A stretch of 64,000 bases of DNA from Pseudomonadota bacterium (lineage in GTDB: Bacteria; Pseudomonadota; Gammaproteobacteria; Steroidobacterales; Woeseiaceae): assembly GCA_022563255.1 (NCBI GenBank), contig JADFNS010000017.1, positions 1-64,000 on the forward strand, given 5' to 3'. The translations under genes were made by a program, and so were the position numbers. Each line of letters opens with the position of its first letter. The stretch's first letter is position 1. Shown here one piece after another: positions 1 through 7,183 of the stretch. The notes below the pieces were generated by a model. That model saw nothing but the letters and a program-made list of their open reading frames with translations. It had not been told where the DNA came from and did no database searches.

Positions 1-123
1 GAAAGCGGACGTTCCGGACGAACCGCCAATCAAGACTCATTCTGAATGTCTGCTATACGCCCGAAAGCGGCCGTTCGACTGATATGATGCTGAACGACCG
101 CTAATGACCCGAAGCGGACATTG
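1..123. repeat. Composite palindromic repeat block, copy 1 (cut by window edge)
   Basis: Three imperfect palindromes of about 31-34 nt lie in series: the right half of one (1-14, GAAAGCGGACGTTC), a second at 44-76 (arms GAATGTCTGCT and AAGCGGCCGTTC), and a third at 92-122 (arms GAACGACCGCT and GAAGCGGACATT). The same three units, in the same order and spacing, recur at 1065-1197, an offset of about 1,080 bp. The shape is REP-like: an intergenic stem of about 11 bp with one mismatch. No RAYT transposase is in the window. Confidence 0.75.
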
Positions 124-202
124 CCTCCAGCTCAATGGCGCTAGATTATGTTAACCGACTGGACAAACTATCAGTTTCTACTAAGCTTTAGGAGATAACA
201 AA

Positions 203-282
203 CGACAAAGCCAAACCCGCCGAAAGACGGGGCGGAAAGCCACCGGTCTTCGGTACCAGCGACTCGTCGCGGTAGCCTGGAT
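203..282 (+). promoter_or_regulatory. Candidate GEMM-I (cyclic-di-GMP) riboswitch aptamer
   Basis: The order CAAACC (212-217), a 4-bp helix capped by a GAAA tetraloop (CGCC-GAAA-GACG, 218-229, one mismatch), GGG, then CGGAAAGCC (233-241) matches the conserved core of class I c-di-GMP aptamers (CAAACC, GAAA loop, GGGACGCAAAGCC). A second helical arm follows, with ACCG (242-245) able to pair with CGGT (269-272) and a GCGACTCGTCGC hairpin at 259-270. The element ends about 15 nt before the ribosome-binding site of the secreted-protein gene. Recognition is by eye; the CGG triplet differs from the usual ACGC. Confidence 0.55.
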
Positions 283-310
283 CGCAATTCAAATAATGGA
301 GAAATTTCCG

Positions 311-931
311 ATGCGTAGAAAATCAAGGAAGTTCTTGTTAATCATTCTTTCGTCAGCGCTGGCGATGGCAATCACCGGCCCGGCACAGGCGAATAATTCT
401 AAAGCAGATGTATTCACTTTCTTCAACGCCGACGGTTCGCCAGCCGCAGGCAATGTAGTAGGTAAAGCGACTCTGAAACGGTCCAAGAAGGGTGTGAATG
501 TAACAGTAGATACCACTGAATTGGGTTCTGGTAACGCCTACACGATCTGGTGGATAATTTTCAACAATCCGGATGCCTGTGCCGCTGATTGCGCTGGCTC
601 GGACTTTGGGACTCCGGCCGTCGAGGGCTCAGTAATGAATGCGACCGGGCGAGTCGCCGACTCCGACGGTAATGCGCGGTTCAGTGCATTTCTCCCTGTT
701 GGATTTATGCACACGAACCCTTCCAGCGGAAATATACGGCAGATTTTCGGTCCAGGCCTGCAGAACGTGAAGGGAGCGGAAATTCACATTGTCGTTCGAT
801 GTCATGGGCCCTCGACCGGAGACGTCGAACAGATCTCTACGTTGAATGGTTTTTGCGAGGCCGATACTAGTGCCGATCCCATGGGCAATGGCTGCTTCGA
901 TATCCAGGCTGCAGTTTTCCCTAAACCGTAA
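311..931 (+). CDS. Small secreted protein of unknown function
   Basis: The ATG at 311 is preferred over an in-frame ATG at 296 because TGGAGAA (297-303) sits at the right distance. The N-terminus is a clear Sec signal peptide: a basic MRRKSRK, a hydrophobic stretch, then GPAQA with predicted cleavage after AQA. The mature chain is about 180 residues, rich in Gly, Asn and Ala, probably beta-structured. It has an AYTIWWIIFNNP segment and five cysteines (CAADC, RCHG, GFCE, NGCF). I do not assign a family; it should be periplasmic or secreted. A candidate c-di-GMP riboswitch lies upstream, a strong terminator downstream, and repeated palindromic blocks lie on both sides, so it looks like a single-gene transcription unit. 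Confidence 0.8.
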   Translation: MRRKSRKFLLIILSSALAMAITGPAQANNSKADVFTFFNADGSPAAGNVVGKATLKRSKKGVNVTVDTTELGSGNAYTIWWIIFNNPDACAADCAGSDFGTPAVEGSVMNATGRVADSDGNARFSAFLPVGFMHTNPSSGNIRQIFGPGLQNVKGAEIHIVVRCHGPSTGDVEQISTLNGFCEADTSADPMGNGCFDIQAAVFPKP

Positions 932-976
932 AAATGATCACCACCACTGACAGTTTATTGTCGGTTTGTTCCAGAG

Positions 977-999
977 AACCCCGCTTCGGCGGGGTTTTT
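977..999 (+). terminator. Rho-independent terminator of the secreted-protein gene
   Basis: A perfect GC-rich stem, AACCCCGC / GCGGGGTT with a TTCG loop region, is followed by TTTTT. It lies 46 bp after the stop codon at 931. Confidence 0.9.
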
Positions 1000-1008
1000 C
1001 TTGGACCC

Positions 1009-1200
1009 GAATGACCGCAATTGGCCGTAAGCGGCCTGTCAATTTCGTTATTTGGGTTCGGTTTGAATGACCGCTATTGATGAAAGCGGACGTTCAGTCA
1101 GGGACTTCTGGAAAATCGTTTCTGAGTGTCCGCTATACGCCCGAAAGCAGACATTCGCATGGTAGGCTACTGAACGACCGCTAGTGACCCAAAGCGGAAC
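1009..1200. repeat. Composite palindromic repeat block, copy 2
   Basis: Palindromes lie at 1009-1046 (GAATGACCGC...GCGG, weaker), 1065-1095 (GAATGACCGCT / AAGCGGACGTTC), 1124-1156 (GAGTGTCCGCT / AGCAGACATTC) and 1172-1197 (GAACGACCGCT / AAGCGG). The last three repeat the block at 1-123 with offsets of 1,080-1,081 bp. Together with the terminator this fills the 400-bp gap 932-1331; no coding capacity was seen in it. Confidence 0.75.
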
Positions 1201-1331
1201 GGTCCGCTCCATCACTAATTTCGCGCTCGCTTAAAGTAGTAGCCGATCCACAGCGACATTGTGGCTTAGGGATGGACACGACCGGCGAATAATAAGGTCA
1301 ATAAATAATCGTTAATACGAAGGACAAACCA

Positions 1332-2798
1332 ATGATTAAGATTATCCTAGGTGTGATTTCGCGGGGCATACTTATCGCGCTATTTCTTACAATGGGCGCT
1401 CGTGCTGAAATCTTTGAAACGCGAGTTGGTGAACTCGATTTCTCGCACGACTTCATTAACGGTATTCCCACCAAGGAAACTGCGCAGAAACTGTTCGATG
1501 AAATGGACTTTCAACGCGCGACCCAAGCGTACATCTGGGGGCTCGGGCCAGTTTCGATGTTGCAGTGGCAGCGCGATGCGGCGGAGAAATTTGGTGCAGG
1601 AAACTTTGACATCGTCCGCTACGATAGCTACTCGGACAAGCTAGGCATTCTCACGGCAAATGCCACCACACCTTATCTGGCCGGATTTTCGAATTTAGAT
1701 GAAACAGGGCCATTGGTGATCGAGGTCCCGGCTGGTGCCACGGCCGGACTGGCAAACGATTTCTGGCATGCGATTATCTCCGATTTCGGATTGACTGGTC
1801 CGGACAAGGGAGAAGGCGGCAAGTATCTATTTGTCGGGCCGGGCCAGGATGTCGAAGCAGGCGACGAGTTCCGTATCTACCGTAGCTCGACGTTTGGAAT
1901 ATTCTGGGGAACTCGAATCCTGACAACAGACGCAGAAGAAGGGCAGCGTTTGCTCAATTCCTTCCGCGTTTATTCTTACGCCGATCGAAACGATGCTGGT
2001 CAGACTCGCGTCATCGATCCACCGGAAGGAGTGCGTTGGTCCGGAGTCCAACCACGCGGCATCGACTATTGGAAGACGCTCCACGCGTATATCCAGCACG
2101 AACCAGTGCAAGAGCGAGATCGGTTGATCATGGCTATGCTCAAGCCGCTGGGCATCGAAAAGGGCAAGCCTTTTAATCCGAATGAAAGACAGAAAAAGAT
2201 ACTCCTAGAGGCGGCCGTCGTAGGTGAGGCCATGGCCAAGGCCAACTCGTTCCATAAGCGATTTGAAGGCGCCAAGTATTTTGCCGATAGCCACTGGGAG
2301 GAGCTGATGATGGTCCATCCTACTCAACATACTGAGCACTACGACCAGTTGGATGAGCGCGCCGCCTATCAATACGAGGCATTTTCCACCTCGATGGCAA
2401 TGATCAGTAAAACGCCTGGTGTTGGGCAGGCTTATCTTGGTGGATACGTGGACAAGAACGGCAAGGGACTTGATGGCTCAAAAACCTACCGCTTACGTGT
2501 TCCCGCGAACGTGCCCGCCAACAACTTTTGGTCTTTGACTGTTTACGATGTTTCGACCCGTTGCTTGATAGACAATCCTCAACAGTTGGCCGACCGTTCG
2601 TCCCGCCACGATTTAAGGAAAAACGACGATGGGAGTATTGATTTGTATGTCGGTCCAAATGCCCCTGCCGGCTTCGAAGACAATTGGGTGCCATCCGTGG
2701 AGGGTCAGGGCTGGTATGCATATTTCCGGCTTTACGCTCCAGCTGAAGCGCATTTCGATAAGACGTGGACATTGCCTGATTTCGAATTGATCAATTAG
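1332..2798 (+). CDS. DUF1254/DUF1214 domain exported protein
   Basis: A 488-residue protein with an N-terminal signal peptide (basic MIKIILGVISRG, hydrophobic core, GARA cleavage region). AAGGA (1320-1324) supports the ATG at 1332. The N-terminal half carries the DUF1254 pattern (GPLVIEVPAG, then NDFWHAIISDFG), and the C-terminal 100 residues carry the DUF1214 pattern (NNFWSLTVYD ... WYAYFRLYAP ... WTLPDFE). These paired domains are common in secreted bacterial proteins without an established biochemical role; beta-sandwich folds are expected. The gene is monocistronic, bounded by palindromic repeats on both sides. Confidence 0.85.
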   Translation: MIKIILGVISRGILIALFLTMGARAEIFETRVGELDFSHDFINGIPTKETAQKLFDEMDFQRATQAYIWGLGPVSMLQWQRDAAEKFGAGNFDIVRYDSYSDKLGILTANATTPYLAGFSNLDETGPLVIEVPAGATAGLANDFWHAIISDFGLTGPDKGEGGKYLFVGPGQDVEAGDEFRIYRSSTFGIFWGTRILTTDAEEGQRLLNSFRVYSYADRNDAGQTRVIDPPEGVRWSGVQPRGIDYWKTLHAYIQHEPVQERDRLIMAMLKPLGIEKGKPFNPNERQKKILLEAAVVGEAMAKANSFHKRFEGAKYFADSHWEELMMVHPTQHTEHYDQLDERAAYQYEAFSTSMAMISKTPGVGQAYLGGYVDKNGKGLDGSKTYRLRVPANVPANNFWSLTVYDVSTRCLIDNPQQLADRSSRHDLRKNDDGSIDLYVGPNAPAGFEDNWVPSVEGQGWYAYFRLYAPAEAHFDKTWTLPDFELIN

Positions 2799-2799
2799 C

Positions 2800-2890
2800 T
2801 GTATGTCCGCTTGTGGCCGAAAGCGGACTGTCATATCGGAGACTCTCTGCTGACTTGAACGACCGCTATTGATGAAAGCGGACGTTCGAT
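2800..2890. repeat. Pair of palindromic repeats, third intergenic cluster
   Basis: A first unit at 2800-2835 (TGTATGTCCGCTT ... GAAAGCGGACTGTC) and a second, near-perfect palindrome at 2857-2887 (GAACGACCGCT / AAGCGGACGTTC) follow the DUF1254 gene. They belong to the same family as the blocks at 1-123 and 1009-1200. The sequence 2891-2956 after them is AT-rich and has no recognisable gene. Confidence 0.7.
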
Positions 2891-2956
2891 ATGCGTATAA
2901 TGTATATTATGTTAAATTATATGTCTATCCGGATTGGCCGGCCTGCATCGCTCCCC

Positions 2957-3502
2957 CTACGCTAACCAGCCGAAAACACCCCCTGTCAGCAATGCGTATA
3001 TCAAAGCGTCGAAAAATGTCGTGGCGGTTGCGGACCACGGTCTGCCAAACCAGATGCTCTCTTGTATGTACGCCATGCCGTACGCTGCGAACGAAACGGC
3101 GCCGCTTATTCTGAATATCGAGAGATAATCGGCATCCGGGGGCGCTGTCCGGCTCACAAAATACGCACAGACAATTGCCACCAAAAGATTGAAACAGAAC
3201 ATCATGCCGAGTTTTGCCCCCATATTGGGCAATCCGGAGGGAATCACAGTAATAAAGGCCTGCGGCCCGTCTTTGAATTTCTGCTGCATATCCGGGTCTT
3301 TGTATGCGGCCTGATCAATGCAGTGAGGCACGTTGTACTGACCCGGCGCGAGTCCACGGAGCGCGCTGCGTACGGCTGCTTCGTCGGATGTTTGACGCCA
3401 ATCCTTCTTGTGCCACGGCATAACCGTCCAGATAATGGCTCCGGTGATGAAGATCAGCACGGAAGTCGCCAGGATCGGTTGCCACAATGCCATGATGCTC
3501 AT
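2957..3502 (-). CDS. Small integral membrane protein, unknown function
   Basis: 181 residues with one N-terminal transmembrane helix (about residues 6-27), a soluble stretch with MPWHKKDW and GLAPGQYNVPHC motifs (about 28-95), then two or three more helices (about 97-115, 128-145, 160-180). The segment between helix 1 and helix 2 probably faces the periplasm or cytosol as one compact domain. I do not recognise a named family. It is divergent from the membrane protein at 3563, with a 60-bp shared promoter region. It ends with a TAG stop. Confidence 0.7.
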   Translation of the reverse strand: MSIMALWQPILATSVLIFITGAIIWTVMPWHKKDWRQTSDEAAVRSALRGLAPGQYNVPHCIDQAAYKDPDMQQKFKDGPQAFITVIPSGLPNMGAKLGMMFCFNLLVAIVCAYFVSRTAPPDADYLSIFRISGAVSFAAYGMAYIQESIWFGRPWSATATTFFDALIYALLTGGVFGWLA

Positions 3503-3562
3503 ATCAGTCCCCTTGATGTTGAGTCCGAGATATAGCAGAAAGGCCTGCGCTATGCTGCAACC

Positions 3563-4201
3563 ATGATAATCCGAGTTTTGCCCCTGGTTGTTGGTTTGCT
3601 GCCGATAATTGGTGTGACCACTGCTTATTTGATCAGTGTCCGCGCTGGCACCGTGCCTGCGTGCATGCCCTTACTGGACGGCTGTACGTCGATCAGCGCG
3701 ACTGGGCGCTATGCGCCCGGTAACGTACCTTTTGCAGCTGCCCTGCTGCCGCAAGCCGTTTTTCTCTCGTTGCTTTGGTGGTGCAGCGCCGCATGGCTCA
3801 GACAAGTGGCGCCAGCGGCCCGTAGCGCAAGCATCATCGTTGTTTGCGGGCTCACTGGAGCCGTCGCCCTGGTGCTGTACGTTGCTTTTCTGGGCACGAA
3901 GCAGCCTTTTTACGAATTCATGCGGCACTTCGGCATCTATTTTTATTTCCTGGGGACTGCGGTTTCCCAGCTGTTGCTAACGCTGGCAATGAATGCCTCG
4001 TGCTTACGTCGTGCCATGTTATGGGTGATCCTGACGCCCTTTGGGCTGGGCGTCGTGAACCTGATTCAAAAAACGATTGTTAGCACGCCCAACAATATCG
4101 AAAATCGCATCGAGTGGAGCGCCGCGTTACTCATGCAGCTGTGGTTCTTGCTGTTGTATTTTGAATGGCGCAAATTTGCGCCGACGGTGCGGGTCAGGTA
4201 G
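3563..4201 (+). CDS. Polytopic membrane protein (Frag1/CWH43-like topology)
   Basis: 212 residues with about six hydrophobic segments (near residues 5-24, 60-78, 92-110, 122-142, 150-168, 188-203). A loop after helix 1 (CMPLLDGCTSISATGR) contains two cysteines and a conserved-looking SISATGR motif. That topology and loop recall the Frag1/DRAM/Sfk1 (CWH43 N-terminal) fold, but the similarity is only by eye. It is divergent from the membrane protein at 2957-3502 and overlaps the convergent gene at 4194 by 8 bp. Confidence 0.65.
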   Translation: MIIRVLPLVVGLLPIIGVTTAYLISVRAGTVPACMPLLDGCTSISATGRYAPGNVPFAAALLPQAVFLSLLWWCSAAWLRQVAPAARSASIIVVCGLTGAVALVLYVAFLGTKQPFYEFMRHFGIYFYFLGTAVSQLLLTLAMNASCLRRAMLWVILTPFGLGVVNLIQKTIVSTPNNIENRIEWSAALLMQLWFLLLYFEWRKFAPTVRVR

Positions 4202-4748
4202 AGGCCTTACTTACCTTGCTGGTCTCGTTGTCCGAATTTTCGCTGTCATTCGTGCCATTCGGAAATTCTTTTTCCGGTGCAAGTGAGTAATCCAGAACCC
4301 CGGTCGCAATCATGTCGGTCGACGCCTGAGCGACGGAAAGCTCCGTTTCAACCTCCCGAATCTTGGCTTCTGCATGCACATTCTCGGTTGCCCGGTCAGA
4401 CAGTTCAGCGCGAAGTTCGCGGGTTTTCAGTACGGAGCCCTTGAGGTCAGTGGAAACCTGGTTGAGTTTGACCTGCTGCTTCGAGATGACTTCATCACGT
4501 CGTTCGATGCCAACGGTCGTTTCCTTAAGCTGGTCCTCAAGCGACTTCGCGTCGGTTTTGGAACCCTCCGACTCGCTACGCGAAATTCTGAGTTGAGCTT
4601 CGAGGCTGCGAATACGGTCGTCACGAGGATCCCGCTTTATCGCGCGTTTCTTCGCGCTGAGCCTGCTGAGGATTGACGCCAGTATCCAGCCAATCACAAA
4701 GGCCCCGGCGGCGGCGAAAATCATATTTTGAGGGTACTCTGAAATCAT
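4194..4748 (-). CDS. Single-pass membrane protein with coiled coil
   Basis: 184 residues. One transmembrane segment at about residues 10-27 (IFAAAGAFVIGWILASIL) is followed by a basic stretch (KKRAIKRDPRDD), giving a cytoplasmic C-terminus by the positive-inside rule. Residues about 45-140 form a charged heptad-like coiled coil. The tail is acidic and Ser/Asn rich. No enzymatic motif is seen, so a scaffold or structural role is the most that can be inferred. Its 3' end overlaps the convergent gene ending at 4201. Confidence 0.65.
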   Translation of the reverse strand: MISEYPQNMIFAAAGAFVIGWILASILSRLSAKKRAIKRDPRDDRIRSLEAQLRISRSESEGSKTDAKSLEDQLKETTVGIERRDEVISKQQVKLNQVSTDLKGSVLKTRELRAELSDRATENVHAEAKIREVETELSVAQASTDMIATGVLDYSLAPEKEFPNGTNDSENSDNETSKVSKAST

Positions 4749-4824
4749 TGCTCAATGATTATTCGAATTGGATGCTCAATAAAGGACAGGGTTCTCAATC
4801 CTGAAAAGCTTAATATGGACGTGC

Positions 4825-4848
4825 ATGACCGTAAGCGGTCGAAGTTCG
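4825..4848. repeat. Isolated remnant of the palindromic repeat family
   Basis: ATGACCGTAAGCGGTCGAAG (within 4825-4848) keeps the ACCG...GCGGTC core of the palindromes seen at 1-123, 1009-1200 and 2800-2890, but is shorter and diverged. It is the last member found; none was seen in the remaining 59 kb. Confidence 0.4.
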
Positions 4849-4920
4849 AAAGTCAATAAGCGAAATAACCCATTATTAAACAATTATTAACGAGTGCTAC
4901 TTCATCAATTTTCTCATTCT

Positions 4921-5994
4921 CTAATTATCTGCAGAAAGACGATCGGCCGCTGCACTGGCCACCAGGTCTGGAAAATCCGTAAAAACGCCGTCCACAGACA
5001 GTTCCGCGATAACGAAGGACAACAGTTCCTCGAAAGTGTTGAATCCGGGCGGTAGATCGTCACGTCGGAGCGTATAGGGATGTACCGCGAGTCCCTGGGC
5101 ATGGGCCCGCGACACGAGTCCGGAATCGCAGATCTTCCCGTCGGGGTCCCGTAGATCATAAATTTGGTTCACCCAGGGCCCGATACCGTCCACCGTTTTC
5201 GCAAGAACCTCCAGTCCCTTTTCACTGCGCAGCTCATCGAAATCTGTGTCTGTCTCGCCCCAGGCGTTCTCGCCAATCAACTGAATCAGTTTCAGGTCGC
5301 AATCCAGCGTTTCCCGGACTCGAATCAACTCCTGGGCGTCGAAACATTGCAGGTAAGCCCGATCCTTGCGGGACTTATAGCCGAATTCCGCCATGACCTT
5401 GAGAAGCCGCGGCGCAATGTCGACGCCCTCCTCCCGGTGCCAGCTAGGACGTTTGATCTCCGCATATATTCCGACGGGTCGCGCGCCCTCGCCTTGCAGC
5501 CTGGCTACGAATTCGAGTTCGTCGGCGAACGTATGGACGTGAAACGTTTCACCGTCGGGCTGGTACCGTCCTGAATAGACGGGCGTACCGTCAGCATTAC
5601 AGCGTTCGTGAACTTCGAGCGTGCGGACTTCATTGAGAGTGAAATCCCGAACGTAAAAACGACCGTCGCCCCTATGTCGTTCGGGATATCGCTGCGCGAC
5701 GTCGGTAACGCGGTCAAGGTAGATATCGTGCAAAACGACGAGTTCGTCGTCGCTGGTTGCGACCACATCCTGTTCCAGGTAATCCGCGCCCATCGAGTAT
5801 GCGAGGGCCTTGGCCGGGAGCGTATGCTCGGGCAGGTAGCCCGATGCTCCCCTGTGAGCAATAACGACTGGCCTAATCGGTTGGCCCGTCCGCGTCGAAT
5901 CCGGGGAAGTCCAAGACCTCCCATCGTTTCGTATCCTCGCCGCGAGCCTGGCGAAGCAATGCGTCAGCCATCTCGCGGTCGTTCCACTCGACAT
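4921..5994 (-). CDS. glpQ: Glycerophosphodiester phosphodiesterase (GlpQ-type), start uncertain
   Basis: Hydrolyses glycerophosphodiesters to glycerol-3-phosphate and an alcohol. The GDPD core is plain: VIAHRGASG (about residues 44-52, counting from 5994), PEHT, EQDVV with metal-binding Glu74 and Asp76, and LHDIYLDRVTDVA with His89. The domain is of the long GlpQ class, which is normally periplasmic, yet no signal peptide is encoded. The only ATG/GTG/TTG upstream of the core is at 5994, which makes the first 40 residues a shadow of the upstream TIR-like gene. An ATT at 5875-5877 overlapping that gene's stop codon is the other conceivable start. The family is confident; the start and location are not. 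Confidence 0.8.
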   Translation of the reverse strand: MSSGTTARWLTHCFARLAARIRNDGRSWTSPDSTRTGQPIRPVVIAHRGASGYLPEHTLPAKALAYSMGADYLEQDVVATSDDELVVLHDIYLDRVTDVAQRYPERHRGDGRFYVRDFTLNEVRTLEVHERCNADGTPVYSGRYQPDGETFHVHTFADELEFVARLQGEGARPVGIYAEIKRPSWHREEGVDIAPRLLKVMAEFGYKSRKDRAYLQCFDAQELIRVRETLDCDLKLIQLIGENAWGETDTDFDELRSEKGLEVLAKTVDGIGPWVNQIYDLRDPDGKICDSGLVSRAHAQGLAVHPYTLRRDDLPPGFNTFEELLSFVIAELSVDGVFTDFPDLVASAAADRLSADN

Positions 5995-6349
5995 GCTCCT
6001 GGCATTTTTGGACGACCTCGGGAGCCGTTTCGGACACTCCCCCGAAAGGACGAATGGCTATCATGCCCTTGCCGTGCTCTGACGCAATGTCCATCATGAA
6101 ACGGACAATTTCGGCGTCCTGATCATACAATCCAGAGAGCACAAGAATGGCTTCCGACGCCTTGATCTGCTCGATCAACTCTTCCCGCATCGCGTCTGAT
6201 CCACCCGACTCGGGAATGTTTTCCGGCTTGCTGACGTTGATATAGAAAAATCGATCAACGCTTTCGAGGAACTCGAATACACGCAGGTAATCTTCGCTTT
6301 CACTGAACGCGTGCGTCACAAATACCTTGATCGGGTTATTTTCAGACAC
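5873..6349 (-). CDS. TIR-like domain protein (DUF1863/ThsB-like)
   Basis: 158 residues beginning IKVFVTHAF, the first strand and loop typical of the MTH538/DUF1863 TIR-like fold. It continues with FYINVSKPENIP, IKASEAILVLSGLY and MMDIASEHGKGMIAIRPFG, which are the alternating beta-alpha elements of a flavodoxin-like TIR domain. There are no other domains. Such proteins may be NAD-consuming or signal-generating (ThsB of Thoeris defence) or have housekeeping roles. No ThsA-like SLOG/SIR2 partner is nearby, so defence is only a possibility. It overlaps the downstream phosphodiesterase reading frame and ends with TAG. Confidence 0.75.
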   Translation of the reverse strand: MSENNPIKVFVTHAFSESEDYLRVFEFLESVDRFFYINVSKPENIPESGGSDAMREELIEQIKASEAILVLSGLYDQDAEIVRFMMDIASEHGKGMIAIRPFGGVSETAPEVVQKCQEHVEWNDREMADALLRQARGEDTKRWEVLDFPGFDADGPTD

Positions 6350-6448
6350 CTGAGTCTCCCACTGTCTCCCTGGCTATTATAGTTTAGCGAATAAAACATC
6401 GATACGCGCGTGGCACTGCGCCAACCGATTCGGTATCGTATGCAGCGT

Positions 6449-7183
6449 ATGCGCTTTCTCCTCTACAATATTCGATACGCCGTCGGCGGTGGCGCCAGGA
6501 TACACATGCCATTGCCGGGTGCGGGCTATGTTCTGGGCAATCAATCCGTGCTCCCGGATATTGTGAATTTCATCAAATCGGTCGATCCTGACATTGTCGG
6601 GTTGATCGAAGTCGACACGGGCTCAATCCGGAGTCGCAAAGTGAATCAGGCGGAGAAAATCGCCTCCGATCTCGGCATGAGCACATCGTATGAGACCAAG
6701 TACGGCGCAAATTCGGTCAACACAATGTTGCCGATAATCCGCAAGCAGGGCAACGCATTTCTGGCAGCGCCGCGCGTGCACGGAGAAACGTTTCATTACT
6801 TTGACACGGGTATCAAGCGCCTGATTATCGAACTGGAAATGGAGAACTACGCCGTATTTCTCGTTCATTTGTCCCTCAAATACCGGCACCGGCATTTGCA
6901 ACTCCGGCACCTTTACGATTTGATTCAGAAAACCGAAAAACCGGTTTTGGTCGCTGGTGATTTTAATACTTTCTGGGGTCAGAACGAAATTTACTTGTTC
7001 TTGAAAGCGGCGGGTCTGGAGTCGGCGAATCGGGATAATCTGCCTACCTACCCCAGCAGGGCGCCGCGCAAGGAACTCGATTTCGTGCTATTTCAGGACG
7101 GGATTGAAGTGACCGGATTCGAAGTACCCGAAGTACGATTCTCCGATCACCTGCCATTAATCTGTGACTTTAATCTGAGATGA
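6449..7183 (+). CDS. Endonuclease/exonuclease/phosphatase (EEP) family hydrolase
   Basis: A metal-dependent phosphoesterase of the EEP superfamily. Motifs run in order: FLLYNIRYAV (catalytic Asn near the N-terminus), GLIEVD (metal Glu), VHLSLKYRHRHLQLRHL, VAGDFNTF (Asp/Asn) and the C-terminal SDHLPL (Asp/His pair). Substrate unknown; relatives act on nucleic acids or phosphoinositide-like esters. The start is undecided: ATG 6449 begins right at the domain, with alternatives at ATG 6440 and GTG 6410, none with a clear ribosome-binding site. The stop overlaps the ATG of fadJ by four bases (ATGA), so the two genes are translationally coupled. Confidence 0.8.
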   Translation: MRFLLYNIRYAVGGGARIHMPLPGAGYVLGNQSVLPDIVNFIKSVDPDIVGLIEVDTGSIRSRKVNQAEKIASDLGMSTSYETKYGANSVNTMLPIIRKQGNAFLAAPRVHGETFHYFDTGIKRLIIELEMENYAVFLVHLSLKYRHRHLQLRHLYDLIQKTEKPVLVAGDFNTFWGQNEIYLFLKAAGLESANRDNLPTYPSRAPRKELDFVLFQDGIEVTGFEVPEVRFSDHLPLICDFNLR

